Positions 37,538 through 48,700 of a stretch of 64,000 nucleotides of DNA are shown one piece after another (within the stretch, counting starts at the first letter, position 1; each line of letters starts with the position of its first letter). The stretch covers positions 1 to 64,000 of the forward strand of contig JARUPY010000293.1 in assembly GCA_029817715.1 (NCBI GenBank), written 5' to 3'. The translations under genes and the position numbers were made by a program. Origin of the DNA: Melastoma dodecandrum (Eukaryota > Streptophyta > Magnoliopsida > Myrtales > Melastomataceae). The notes below the pieces were generated by a model that made no database searches, was not told where the DNA came from, and saw only the letters and a list, made by a program, of their open reading frames with translations.

Positions 37538-40031
37538 ATGGCCGAGCCTGATTCTCCCTCTCTCGAAAAGGAAGAGGGCTCGTCGTTGGACGAGTACGTT
37601 GTCCGTAAGTCGACCCCTCCTCCATTCCTGTTGAAGACATACATGCTCGTGGAAGACCCCGAGACCGACCACGTCATCTCCTGGAACGCCGAGGGGGTGG
37701 CCTTTGTGGTGTGGCAGCCGGCGGAGTTCACCCGCGATCTCCTCCCTACTCTGTTCAAGCACAGCAACTTCTCCAGCTTTGTCCGCCAGCTCAACACCTA
37801 CGTAATGTCCTTTCTCCCTCTCCTCAAATCACAACCCCAGTTTGTCTTCGAAATAATATTTCATCGTTGTGGTCCTCTTAACTTGCATCTGCCTGAACAC
37901 TCTCCTGCAAAAATAGAAACTAACCTTGGAGACTCCGATTCCGACAATAACCAACAGTTAGATGATTGATCCCATTGGTCGGTCAATGTTGTAAGAATTC
38001 TTGCGTGGGAGGGAGGGGGCCACAAAAGACATTTTCCTTTTGGGTAGCTAGCCATTGCTGACTTCGACGTTTTGATTTGATCGCCATTCCTCCTAGTTCG
38101 CCCTTCTTTTTTACCTCATCTATCCTTAGGGTCAAATGCAAATTAATACTGAATTCTAGCCGACAACTTTTGAGTCATTGTATACTAACTTTTTCTTTAA
38201 GTACAAATCACCAAATTCGTATAGCTTGCTTTTCAGGAGATTTATACCCTACGGTTAGTTGGAAATTTTTTTTTTTTTTTTTGTAAAATACGATTCGAAT
38301 TTTTAAAATTACCTAAATATCGTCCGTAAGTCCTTGTTTCAAACCGCGACTTTGAATTTACAAAGAAGTCACGTTTGAAACAACGACTTTAGTTGAAATT
38401 TGGGAATTTTTTAGACTTTTTTAACGTTTGGGGCAAAGTCACTGTTTGAAACAGCGTCGGCCTTTTATTGAAAGATCTATTTGAAACAACGACTTTCCTT
38501 AAAAGACGTTGTTTATCGCTACGTTGCCGCAAACACAAAAAAATCTAACAGCGATTTTGTCAATTTTAACCAAATTCGCTGTTTCAAACAGCGACTTCTT
38601 TGTAAATTCAAAGTCGCGGTTTGAAACGACGACTTACGGTGGTATTCAGGTAATTTTGAAAACTCAAATCATATTTCGTAAATTTCTTTCTCGTACACAA
38701 TCCTTTCTACTTTTTAGTAGATGACCTCGTCATGACAAATGAAATACTTCGTTTAATAATGATAGGAAGTCGATATATTTTGCGAGGAATGTACAGAAAT
38801 ACGGTTAGTTTAAAAAAATTTTGCGAAATACGGTCCGAGTTTTGTAAATTACGGTTTTATCGTCGAAGGGGCGCGTTTACGTGCCCCTTAAAATACAAAG
38901 GGGACGGGTTTGAAAATCCGCCCTCCGTATAAATAGAAAACCCGCCTTTATGCGGCATCCTATGATGCGCATGAAGGCGACGCGTCTTCGGGGGACGCGT
39001 TTTCAAAACCCGCCCTCCAAACACTTAAAGAAATTTTTGGCGTCTTGAAGGGGGACGGGTTTTCCTCAAGTAAATGAAGTAGGGACGGGTTTTGAAAACT
39101 CACCTCTTCTGCAAATTAAATCGAGTTCTCTGTCTGGCTTAATTAGTTAAAGTGGTTCCATAAATTGCGAGAGGTCCTAGCTTCGAATCCTAATGTTCAT
39201 TTAGTTAAAAAAACCCTTGCCTTCTTCATCACTAAAGGGGCGCATCACGGGTTTTGTATTTTAAGGGGCGCGTTTTAAAACCGTATTTTACGAAATTTGA
39301 AACGTATTTTTAATTTTTTTTTAAAACTAACCGTATTTCCGTACATTTCTCAATATTTTGCTATTGCTTGGATATCATCGAGTTTTTTACATACAGATGC
39401 ATTAAAGTAAGACATGAGGGCGTTCTTGTTACGTGCTATTTATTCCCTGTTAAAGACTAGCAATCAACAGGGATTCCGCAAAGTCGTGACGGGGCGATGG
39501 GAATTCAGCAACGAGATGTTCCGAAGGGGAGAGAAGGAATTACTATGCGAAATCAGTCGAAGGAAAGCCTGGGCCAACATTAATAACAAGCCGAAAAGGC
39601 TAGGAAGCCTTCCTCCGCAATCCTGGTTACCCGATGGCCATCCATCACAGAAGCTGGACAAACAATCAGAGGAAGACAGGGGATCATCATCAGCTTCGTC
39701 GGCGTCGGGGTACGGCAGCCTCATTCATGAGAACAAGCGACTGAGGATGGAGAATGGTGCCCTAAACTTGGAACTAACAAGCATGAGAAGCAAGTGCAAG
39801 GAATTAATTGAACTCGTAGCCAAGTATGCGCATCGGAACGAGGAGAGCGTACTCCAAAGAGGTGTAGAAGAGGAAGAAGAAGAGGAGGAGGAGGAGTGCA
39901 AAGGACCGAAGCTGTTTGGCGTGATGCTATTGGGAGTCCACCGGAAGGAAAGTCCATTGGCGATTACTACTCGTGATGCCAGGGATCAAGGAAGTGCATA
40001 CCTTTCTCGGTCGTGCAAACACGAGAACTAA
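37538..40031 (+). CDS. HSFB3: Heat stress transcription factor, class B, HsfB3 type
   Basis: Two exons (37538-37801, 39471-40031) join at the conserved Hsf intron position inside the DNA-binding domain, between LNTY and GFRKV, and give 274 residues. The N-terminal wording ([41 protein letters not shown]) is that of HsfB3 rather than B1 or B2. A coiled-coil oligomerisation region follows at about 170-210 ([19 protein letters not shown]) without the class A insert. After a run of ten Glu comes KLFGV (LFGV at 235-238), the class B repressor tetrapeptide. So it should bind heat-shock elements in the nucleus and repress or tune transcription. The 1669-bp intron contains two MULE-like elements. The frame is intact; an unspliced read-through would stop after about 50 further codons. 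Confidence 0.9.
38236..38703 (+). mobile_element. MULE-like element A (long terminal inverted repeats), in HsfB3 intron
   Basis: The two ends are inverted repeats of at least 110 bp. A block starting GTTTCAAACCGCGACTTTGA is identical over 35 bp in both arms (left from about 38330, right ending about 38624). The outer end shares TACGGTTAGTT and a following AAATACGA-type block with elements B, C and D. No frame inside encodes a transposase, so it is non-autonomous. I did not find a convincing target-site duplication; the outer limits are set by likeness to element B. Confidence 0.65.
38784..39352 (+). mobile_element. MULE-like element B with 9-bp target-site duplication, in HsfB3 intron
   Basis: The left end starts GAGGAATGTACAGAAATACG and the right end, read inward, TGAGAAATGTACGGAAATAC, both followed by GGTTAGTTT and an A-rich block, then AAATACGGT. 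A perfect direct repeat ATATTTTGC flanks it (38775-38783 and 39353-39361). A 9-bp duplication plus long inverted ends is the signature of Mutator-like elements. There is no transposase frame. The interior holds GC-rich repeats of the form GGGACGGGTTTT and a tRNA-like stretch. Confidence 0.8.
39137..39196 (+). other. tRNA-like stretch inside MULE-like element B
   Basis: TGGCTTAATTAG resembles a Pol III A box and GCTTCGAATCC a degenerate B box, about 40 bp apart. It is too divergent and incomplete for a working tRNA gene, and may be a captured tRNA or SINE piece. Confidence 0.4.
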
Positions 40032-40580
40032 AACCATGAACTGAGTAAAACAAAAAATGGAATCAAGTATGCAGTATTAAAACCTTGTCATATCATTGGG
40101 AGAAAGCAGAAAGCAAACCCCATTGCTAATCAAACTTACAAAGTTCAACTTAGAGCAGCCTTCAATTGTTACACAGGACTGCAGAAATTCACCTCGTGAA
40201 CCATCTGAGTGTTTAAGACGTTTGTAATAAAAAGCCACAGAAACGCATCCGAGCACTTTACGGAAGTACTAGCCGATTCAGTGATTCCAGCAGAAATGGC
40301 GTTGACATGACGCGATGAGTTCACAAAGAACGAATGGGAGCGAGAAAGGGAAGATGGAAGGCTGAAGAGAAGGGCAACAGCAGCATGATTTTTGTGATTT
40401 TTTAAGAGCATGTAACTTTTTAAGATATATCCAACTGTTAAAATGGCCCCGTTGGCATCTTCTTCGTCCTTGTTCGTCTCTTTGATTTAACTTTTGACGA
40501 AGAATTTTGCAACCTGGAGTTTCAAGAGGGACAATCTGACTATCATTCGCCATTAGCTAAGATAGCAGGAGCAAAAACAT
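40032..40580. other. HsfB3 3' flank
   Basis: Contains the HsfB3 3' UTR. Minus-strand frames at 40169-40553 have no recognisable content. Confidence 0.5.
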
Positions 40581-41573
40581 GAGCTTTGTAAAGATGTAAC
40601 GTTCGCTTCTAAAAAAATTTACAAAATGGCGTTTTAGTTTCCAAATTTCCCAAGATCCGTTGTTGTTAGTACAACGAATTTCAATAACAGTAACAATATT
40701 AACCACAGAAGATGAGCCATAATTAAGAATATCGACTTTTTATTATATACATAATTTCGTTGTTCAATACCACGACATCTGCTTTTATAGAAAATCTCGA
40801 TTAAGGAAAACATTTTTAGGATATATGGGAAAAATTTGACGACGAAGTAGGATGTTCTGGTGTGATAACATTGTCGCAGTTCGAGACCGCGAATTTGGGC
40901 TTAAAACACTATTGTAAATAATAAGACTCTTTTGGGCCACTCATTTTTGTTGCTAGAGACCACGACATCTTCCGAAAGTCATGGTTCCAAACAACGACGA
41001 TATCGAATTATAATTACCACCGGATCGTCCTCTTTTCGTTATTCTGGTTAGGGTTTTTCCTAAAACACCTCCGCTTTGGACGCGATTCGGACCATGACAG
41101 CCTCTAACCCAACATTTCCTTCATGAATGCGTCCTCACCGATCTCCTCTACTTGTTACCCATCCTCCTCGACCTTCCTGGCATTACGAAGTTGTCGACCA
41201 ACCCTGACTCCCGATTCTAGATTCTTTGGTTACCGTTTTGTGGGCAAAGTCAAAGCTCGATTTCAAGACATTATTTTAGAAATTTAAAAAATGTCTATCG
41301 TATTTAACAATTTTTTTTTTACTAACGCTATTTAGAAACATAATTCCTCTCTTATCTGGTGTGGGAATGACATTGTTTCGGACCTACGTGGGATAATCAA
41401 ACCCCACATAAAGTCGAGGTCCCCATATCCAATAATTGTGTCACAGTTGGGAACATCACTTTCTTTAAAAAATTATTAACAGCGAAATATTTCGTATAGT
41501 TTTAAAATTCGAACCGCATTTCATTATTTTTCACAATTTTTTTTAAAACATAACAAATATTTGTACAAATCTC
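40581..41573 (+). mobile_element. MULE-like element D (diverged relative)
   Basis: The left end (GAGCTTTGTAAAG, then CTAAAAAAATTTACAAAATGG) and right end (complement reads GAGATTTGTACAAATA, then TTTTAAAAAAAATTGTG and GAAATGCGGTTCGAATTTT) follow the pattern of elements A-C. The interior is about 900 bp with no transposase frame. No target-site duplication was found, so the limits are approximate. Confidence 0.45.
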
Positions 41574-41621
41574 CATCCCGGGGCGCATGCATTGATTTTG
41601 AAAAAAGGAGGCTTAACAGCT

Positions 41622-44600
41622 TGAGGTTTATGTCAATAGTTTAGTTTTAGAAAAAATTTACAAAATACGATCAATGTTACATGCCCTAAGGCGACTTTGA
41701 AATCTCGTCCTCCAAATGTTAGAAGGAAAGACACGTTTCATCTTTTTTTTTTTAATGTACCCTTCATCAATTATTTCCTGCATTTTAAAAACACTTTAAG
41801 TCATTGAAAAAGGCATGGCTAAATAGGAATTGCCAAACATAGTGAAGGAAGCATGGACAGATGGGGAGGATAATTATGAAATGGCAACCACCTTATTCAA
41901 AGAAAAGATAGAAATCTAGAACAGGGAAACGTTCGGTAACATATTTAAAAAGAAGAGAAGAATTCCGCCCCGACTGCAAGGAATTCAAAACTTTCTAGAA
42001 AGTAGGAACTCATCTTTCCCCATAAACCTAGAGAAAAAGCTAATACAAGACTACAACACAATCCTAGAGGAAGAGGAATAGCTGTGGTTTATGAAATCTA
42101 GAGCAAACTGGATAATAGAGGGAGAGAGAAACACGAGATTCTTCCATGCATCCACAATCATTAGACGAAGAAGAAACAGACTGCTAGGTCTCAAAATAGG
42201 GAACACCTAGACTGAGGATCAGACAGAGATTGGAAATCATATCAGACTAACGTTCCAGGAAAGATAGTCCTCTACCTTTTCAAACAGTTCCTCTCCACTC
42301 ACCCACCTAAAACCCCCGCCGCCTGGCATCCCAGCCTTAAACCCCATGGCTCATGACAAACTTGAGAGACTGTGTGACGAAGATGAAATTAAAAAAGCCC
42401 TGTTCGCTCTAAACCCGACCAAAGCACCAAGCCCTGATGGACTGCACCCAATCTTCTACCATAAATTCTGGGAGACAGATAGATCATCTATCACAGCTCG
42501 GATCAAACATATTTTTCACACAAGGAAATTCACAGGAGATCTAGGAAACACATCAATTGTTCTCATTCCCAAAATAGATAGCCCAGAAACTGTGGATCAT
42601 CTAAGGCCAATATCTCTATGCAACACAATATATAAAGTTATCTCCAAAATGATAGTCAACAAAATCAGACCAGTAATGCAAGACCTAATATCACCATAAT
42701 AGGACAGTTTGTTACCAGGAAGAACAACAGATAACTTCATAGTGGCGCAGGAAATACTACACTCATTCAGCACCATGAAAGGAAACAAAGGGATGCTAGC
42801 AATCAAGGTAGACATGTAGAAAGCTTTCGACCTAATGGAATGGAGCTACATTGAGAAAATTATGCAATTTTTCCATTTCTTGAAGGGATTGATTACCTTA
42901 ATCATGAGTTGTGTGTCAACACCAACTTGCAACATATTGTTTAATGGAGGCCACCTCAACCCATTTAACCCAACAAGAGGGATGAGACAAGGAGACCCCC
43001 TATCCCCGTATCTTTTCATCCTATGCCTAGTGTACTTAGGTTACCTAATTGAGGAGTGTGACAACGGAAAATGGAGGAAAGTAGCAGCAAGTAGAGGTGG
43101 GCCCTCTTTCTCCCACCTTTTCTTCGCCGATGACCTCCTATTATTTGGGAAAGCTACCATGAAAAACACGAAGGCTATAAAAAGGGTACTACAAGAATTT
43201 TGTAAGCTATCAGGACAGCATGTGAATAGCAGCAAGAGCCACATCATATTCTCACCTAATGTTGGTAATCGCATGGCTAGGAAAATTGCCACTGCAACGG
43301 GTTTCAAGACCACAGTAAACATGGGAAAATACCTAGGATTCCCTCTTAAAACAGTAACCAACAATACCTTAGCTTTTAACTCAGTCATAGAAAGAGTGAA
43401 GAATAAATTAGCAGGATGGCAAACAAAATTCTTATCAAAAGCAGCCAGAGTAGTAGTGCTTAAATCAGTAGCTGAAGCCATTTCGGCATACGTAATGTTA
43501 TGCCTCAAATGGCCAAGGAAGGCACAAGAAGAATTAGACAGAATTAACAGGAATTCCTTTGGGGATCCACAGAAGAAAGCAAGAAATTACATCTAATAAA
43601 CTGGCATCAAGTAACCAAGAAGAAAGAGGAGGGGGGACTAGAGCTATTTAGAGCCAAGGATAGGAGTACCGCTCTACTAAGTGGACTGTCTTGGAGACTA
43701 CACACAGAGGAAAATTCGCAATGGGGACAAGTCATCACTAACAAATATGGGAAGCATCTGGAAAAACGTAAGCAAGGTTCCTGTATATTAAAATCACTAA
43801 AGGCGGGTAAAGAGTTACTCAGACAGGGAACAAAGATTAAGGTCCATAGCGGCGCTCAAACTAGATTCTGAATTGATGACTAGTTAGGGTGCGGAAGTCT
43901 AAGGAACAAATTCATTGGCCCACTAAGCAAAGAGGAAATCAATAAGACAGTGGCTAACTACCACAATGAACAAGGATTGATGAAAATAGGATCGGCAAAC
44001 TACCTCCCTACGGAGATAGGGGATCATATAGCATCCCTACCACTAAGAGAGGGGACCTCGACAAAAGACCAACTCACCTGGAAGCCATCCAGCGATGGGG
44101 AGTTCACCAACACATCAGCCTATGCACTTGCACACAGAGAGAAAGGAGCTTACGGAGTAGCTAAAGTACAGTGGATCTGGAAACTAAAAATCCTTCTTAA
44201 GCTTAAGTTCTTTTTATGGCTATGCTGGTTCGAAAGACTACTCACAAGAGACATGCTACACACCAGAAATATAACACATGAAAAACTATGCCCAGTTTGT
44301 GAATGGGAAATTGAAACCACCCTTCACATATTAAGAGACTGTCCTATCTCCCAGATCACTTGGGGTCTATTCCAACATCCGAAATCACTACAGGAGACAA
44401 ACACGGGAATTACAACGCAACAATGGCTACAAGTAAACCTCAACAGAAGAAAAGCCAGAACAACCACATACAGAGGAGTGCAGTGGCCTATTCTCTTCAC
44501 CTCAATAACATGACACCTCTGGAAACAGAGGAACAACAATATTTTCGGAGACGACGGCTGCTCTAGAGACCTCTTCACACAAATAATGGCAAATGCAGCA

Positions 44601-45447
44601 GAACTTCAAGCACTATTAGGAGGAAGGAGCAAAGAAAGAATTCTACGAACAGGTCTCATTCAAACAACAGGCCACACCAACCCGGAGGGCAACATGGATT
44701 CTCAAAATCTAGCACAAGATAAATGGGAACCAAGCCCTGACCTACCCTACATACTAAACACAGATCCAGCGGCCAAGGAAGGAGACCTAAATGTGGATCT
44801 AGGAGGAGTAATCAGAGATCATTAAGGAACTTGGATTGGAGGCTTCTGCACTAGGAAACCAATCACAAACCGCCTAATAGCAGAAGCCATAGCTCTACTA
44901 GAAGGAATTCAATTTGCTCAAGTTATAGGAATCAAGCACTTAGCCATACAAACAGATGCATCTGCACTAGTAAACTACCTAAACGGCGCCTAACAACCAA
45001 ACTCTTTGATAACCCCTATTGTGACTGATTGCAGGTTGCTATTGTATGAGTTTGAGGACACTACGATATCGCACGTTGCGAGGGGACAAAACAAGGTTAC
45101 ACACAAGCTAGCTAACGAAGCTCTTGACCGAACAACTCCTACCACTTTTGTTTATCCTTCGGATTTCATTTTGGCTTTGTTGCATGAAGACATTCCTTGC
45201 AACATGGGATCTGTAACCTAAAAACCCTGGACGTTATTATCTAATGATATCTATTCTTCATTACCAAAAAATAAACGTTTTTTGAAAATTCGTTCTTTCA
45301 AGGACACGTTTTCAAAATATGCATTCTTTGTAAAATCAATGGCAAGTTTTGAATATATGCCCTTAAGACAATACAGACGTAAATTTAAAAACTACAACTG
45401 CATTTCGCGGATTTTTTCGGAACTAACCATGTAACCGTACAAAGCTC
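41622..45447 (+). mobile_element. MULE-like element C, split by a nested LINE
   Basis: The left end (TGAGGTTTATG, then TTTAGTTTTAGAAAAAATTT and AAAATACGAT) and right end (complement GAGCTTTGTACGG, then TGGTTAGTT and GCGAAATGCAGT) match the family. Flanks TTAACAGCT (41613-41621) and TTTACAGCT (45448-45456) agree at 8 of 9 positions, a diverged 9-bp duplication. The element proper is only about 370 bp, because LINE copy 3 takes up about 41815-45271. The LINE therefore landed later. Confidence 0.7.
41815..45271 (+). mobile_element. LINE copy 3, long but decayed (nested in MULE-like element C)
   Basis: Same family as copy 4 and similar to it over most of its length. It starts a little earlier in the reading frame, at the linker after the endonuclease region (IVKEAW). 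Pieces of the reverse transcriptase ([25 protein letters not shown]), zinc-knuckle ([19 protein letters not shown]) and RNase H (NTDPAAKEG, ARGQNKV) are readable. In-frame stops (for example near 42079, 42700 and 42819) and frame changes break them up. It ends with the family tail and a short A run at 45265-45271. It is dead. The exact 5' junction is uncertain. Confidence 0.85.
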
Positions 45448-45758
45448 TTTACAGCTCTCTCTCTTTTATGAAGCCACTCGTCAATTACTAGCCGGCTCCA
45501 GTTCCTGATCATTTCCCAACTGCCTTACATCAATGCTGCTGATAAGGCTAGTCATTTACAGGCTTCTATTGACAACTAAACTCTGACCATGTTAAAATCA
45601 TGTTTCCACATTGTATTGGTTTACAGGGGAGGTTATGGTCACGGTAAGTGACTCCAATCTCAGAAATGTGAGGACTTCCGTGTCCCCATGTTAGGAAAGC
45701 GATCCAGCACCTTTACAATTTCATCCCTGCCCGGGAAAGGGATGGAAGATAATGGAGA

Positions 45759-48700
45759 TTATACCAAATAGTTAGCTGCAAAATGGTTGAATATTGATTC
45801 CAGCGTCGACTGACTGATGCTGTATTCGGCAATCCTTAGGTGATCTCTGGTAACAAAGGACGAATCTGTTATTATTAACATTGCAACAGAAATAATGAAA
45901 TGAGGATGGATTACTTCAACATCACCTATTTCTTTCTAAATGACCAAAAACGTCAGCAAGCGAGAAGCCCTCTGAACATGGCAACTGCAACAAAAGCTAT
46001 CATCAGAGGCTGCCAGATAAGCAAGACAACTGCATTCCGGAACTTTTATTTAAATTAAAGCTCAAGTTTGACCCCACGGCAATGGAGTTCGTTAACGGGA
46101 ACATCCTTTCCTTTTAATACTTATCAAAATAGAAAAGGTAGTCTTTTCGGCTATATCTCAGTATTTTCTCCAACTACAGGAGGGGAAGAGGGGGGGTGTC
46201 CGGATATTACCTGATACTTCACGCTCAAGCCATTGCAACCATGGAAAGTAGCCCCAGAAAATGAACTAGTAATAAAAGCATCAATAACTGCGAATTTTTC
46301 TTTTGCTAGCCACCACTCGCAGAATACAGGCAGAGGTATCCCACCTGCACAAGCAACGAGTATAGCTTCCTGTTTATTCAGATAAAGTGTGACAAATGAA
46401 CTCAAAGTATAAGCATCTGTGAAGAAACAAAGACATGGTAAGAATCAGCTAAAACTACAGCTGGGCTATCCAGTGATGACTTCGATACTGGATCTGTTAA
46501 GGGAACAAGCTGGCTTTAGACAAATTGAAGTGAGCTTAGAAGATATGGAAGGGTGTTTTTTTAAAGCAGGGTAATGCAGAATATATAGATTATATATCTA
46601 AAGAATGTCAATGCCGTAAAGGCCCTCAATTTAATTTTCACAGCGCCTGCTGTAGGCCATATACGTGAAACAGAACCTACAAAGGAGTCTAAGCTGAGTT
46701 TTAGTAACAAAATTCTTAGTCCATGGAGCTAAATAAATGCCTAGGATAAGTCACTGAGTTAGTATTCTATTTAACAGGATTTGTCGATATTCTTCACCTA
46801 AGAAAGGAGTAAATATATGTCAGATCAGGCATAAACGACAATCGCTTGCAGAAAGCATACAGCGCAAGCAGAATACACAGCATTGGTGAGACCTTATCTG
46901 TAAATTGACGGGACAAGAGGAATAACTGGGACATCCATGGCCAAATTCCAAACGCAGTGCATTACAGTATATGCAGAAAAAGTAATGGAGCAACATGCAA
47001 AGCCAACCAATACAATCTGAGAAGATGCGATAATTAGCTAACACTAATCAGTATATAAACATTAACATCAGAAAAGATCATGGCTGTTGCAGTAAAGGGT
47101 CAACAAGAAGCACCAGCACCGTAACAATTGCTTTGTAAACATTTCCAAAAATGGCTAGGACTACTGGGGTATCTAATCCAAGATAAATTACAAGTTTAAA
47201 TAGGAAGATCGTGGGCTAAAATGCTTCTGACCTTGTACAGTTTCAAGCCAAGAAACCACCAAGAAGAATAGCACAAGAGATAAGTTTCTACTCTCAAAGT
47301 ACTCCAATTCAAGGCATAATAGTTGCAAACAATCGTGAAGAATTTATATAAAAGACAGACTACATGCTTTGGCCAATGGATAAGGCAGAGCAAAAAGGGC
47401 ATAAAAATATACCATCTCTAACCAGTTGTTCGGAGAGCTGCTCACAGGCAACCCCATCAGAAGAATGCACTGATGATAGAAGTACTTTGGTCCTCTCTTC
47501 ATCGCCAAGCCATTGTCCAATGTTACTAATCATCATTGGAGATAAACTAATCTCTGCAACGGTAGAATCTTCCAGTGTGATGGTGTCAGTTCCCCCTATG
47601 CAAATTTCGAGGTCATCAAGTATGCTTCGTGGATGAGGAAAGTCAAAAAGCCTCCCCCGAATTCTCTGGCAAAGATTATCCAAGGTTGCACCATCCACTT
47701 CTGTAGGTTTAACCTGCGAAAAACTACAGAAAGTGAGATCATAAAAAATATAATTTTTATCATGTAGGTGAATGATGTTATCTTTATCATGCCTCCAGCT
47801 CTAGTTTATTGCCAAACCGAGTTTTCAAATGCTGCGGACTGCCAATGCATCTTAACCGGCCTCCAACCTTCAATGTCCAATCAAAATAATCAGAAGATTG
47901 CCATTATAAAGAATTTTGTTATCTTCTAGACTGAGTGAAAGATCCACAGTTTCACCATTATCCCAATTCGTGTACAAAGAGCTTGGGCTTCATTCATACT
48001 GTGAGTCGTCAAAATAACTGCAGTCTTCCCGCGCCTGGTTGATATTTGAGAAATCACATCCCACATAAATCTTTTCGCAATTGGATCCATACCTGCATAA
48101 AATGGAAGCCAAAATTGATGTATACGGGACTTGAATACAAAAGAGGACCCATAGGCAGTCAATTTATCACGCAAAAGCTGAGACCGCAAATTTTTTTGGA
48201 AGGATTTTAGCAACTGAAAATTGTACTTTTGATTTCCCAAATGCATGTTTAAACTGCTCAATCAAGATCTGAAGATGAAGAGGTAAACATTTCATTGTAC
48301 CTGTTGATGGCTCATCAAGGATAACTATAGGAGGATCTCCAATCATGGCAATGGCGACAGACAATTTCCGTTTATTTCCTCCACTCAGTGAAAAGGATGG
48401 ACTGTTGGCATATTGCAGCAAGTCAAACTCATCTAGCTTTTCAGTAACAACCTAGACACATAAATTTAATCCCATGTCATTTCTGCAGTAAGAGGTGTAT
48501 GAGAAAATTTTACCATTGTCATTCCTTCCACCAAGATACCACATGTCAAACAGAACCAATAAAGCACTTCCAAGTGACCCAGTAAAGAGATTTGTAAGAA
48601 TTTACAAGGTTGCGAAGATCTCCCTTGTGGCAAGGAAAGGAAATAGGTCATGCATAGGCTAGCTAAGAGGGCACTACAACATAAAAACTATAAATCTTTT

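Noticed and set aside
39137..39196. Working tRNA gene
   Set aside because: B box is degenerate (CTTCGAATC), no acceptor stem pairing is evident, and it lies inside a transposon.
38300..39350. CRISPR-like or tandem repeat array in the HsfB3 intron
   Set aside because: The repeated blocks are in inverted orientation and belong to terminal inverted repeats, and the host is a plant nuclear genome.
41622..45447. LTR retrotransposon reading of the paired end sequences around LINE copy 3
   Set aside because: The ends are inverted, not direct, repeats, and the enclosed coding belongs to a LINE with a poly-A tail.
46820..47402. Short minus-strand frames between ABCA1 exons
   Set aside because: They lie in the intron between exons 47413-47713 and 46211-46344 and match nothing; phase across the intron is already satisfied.
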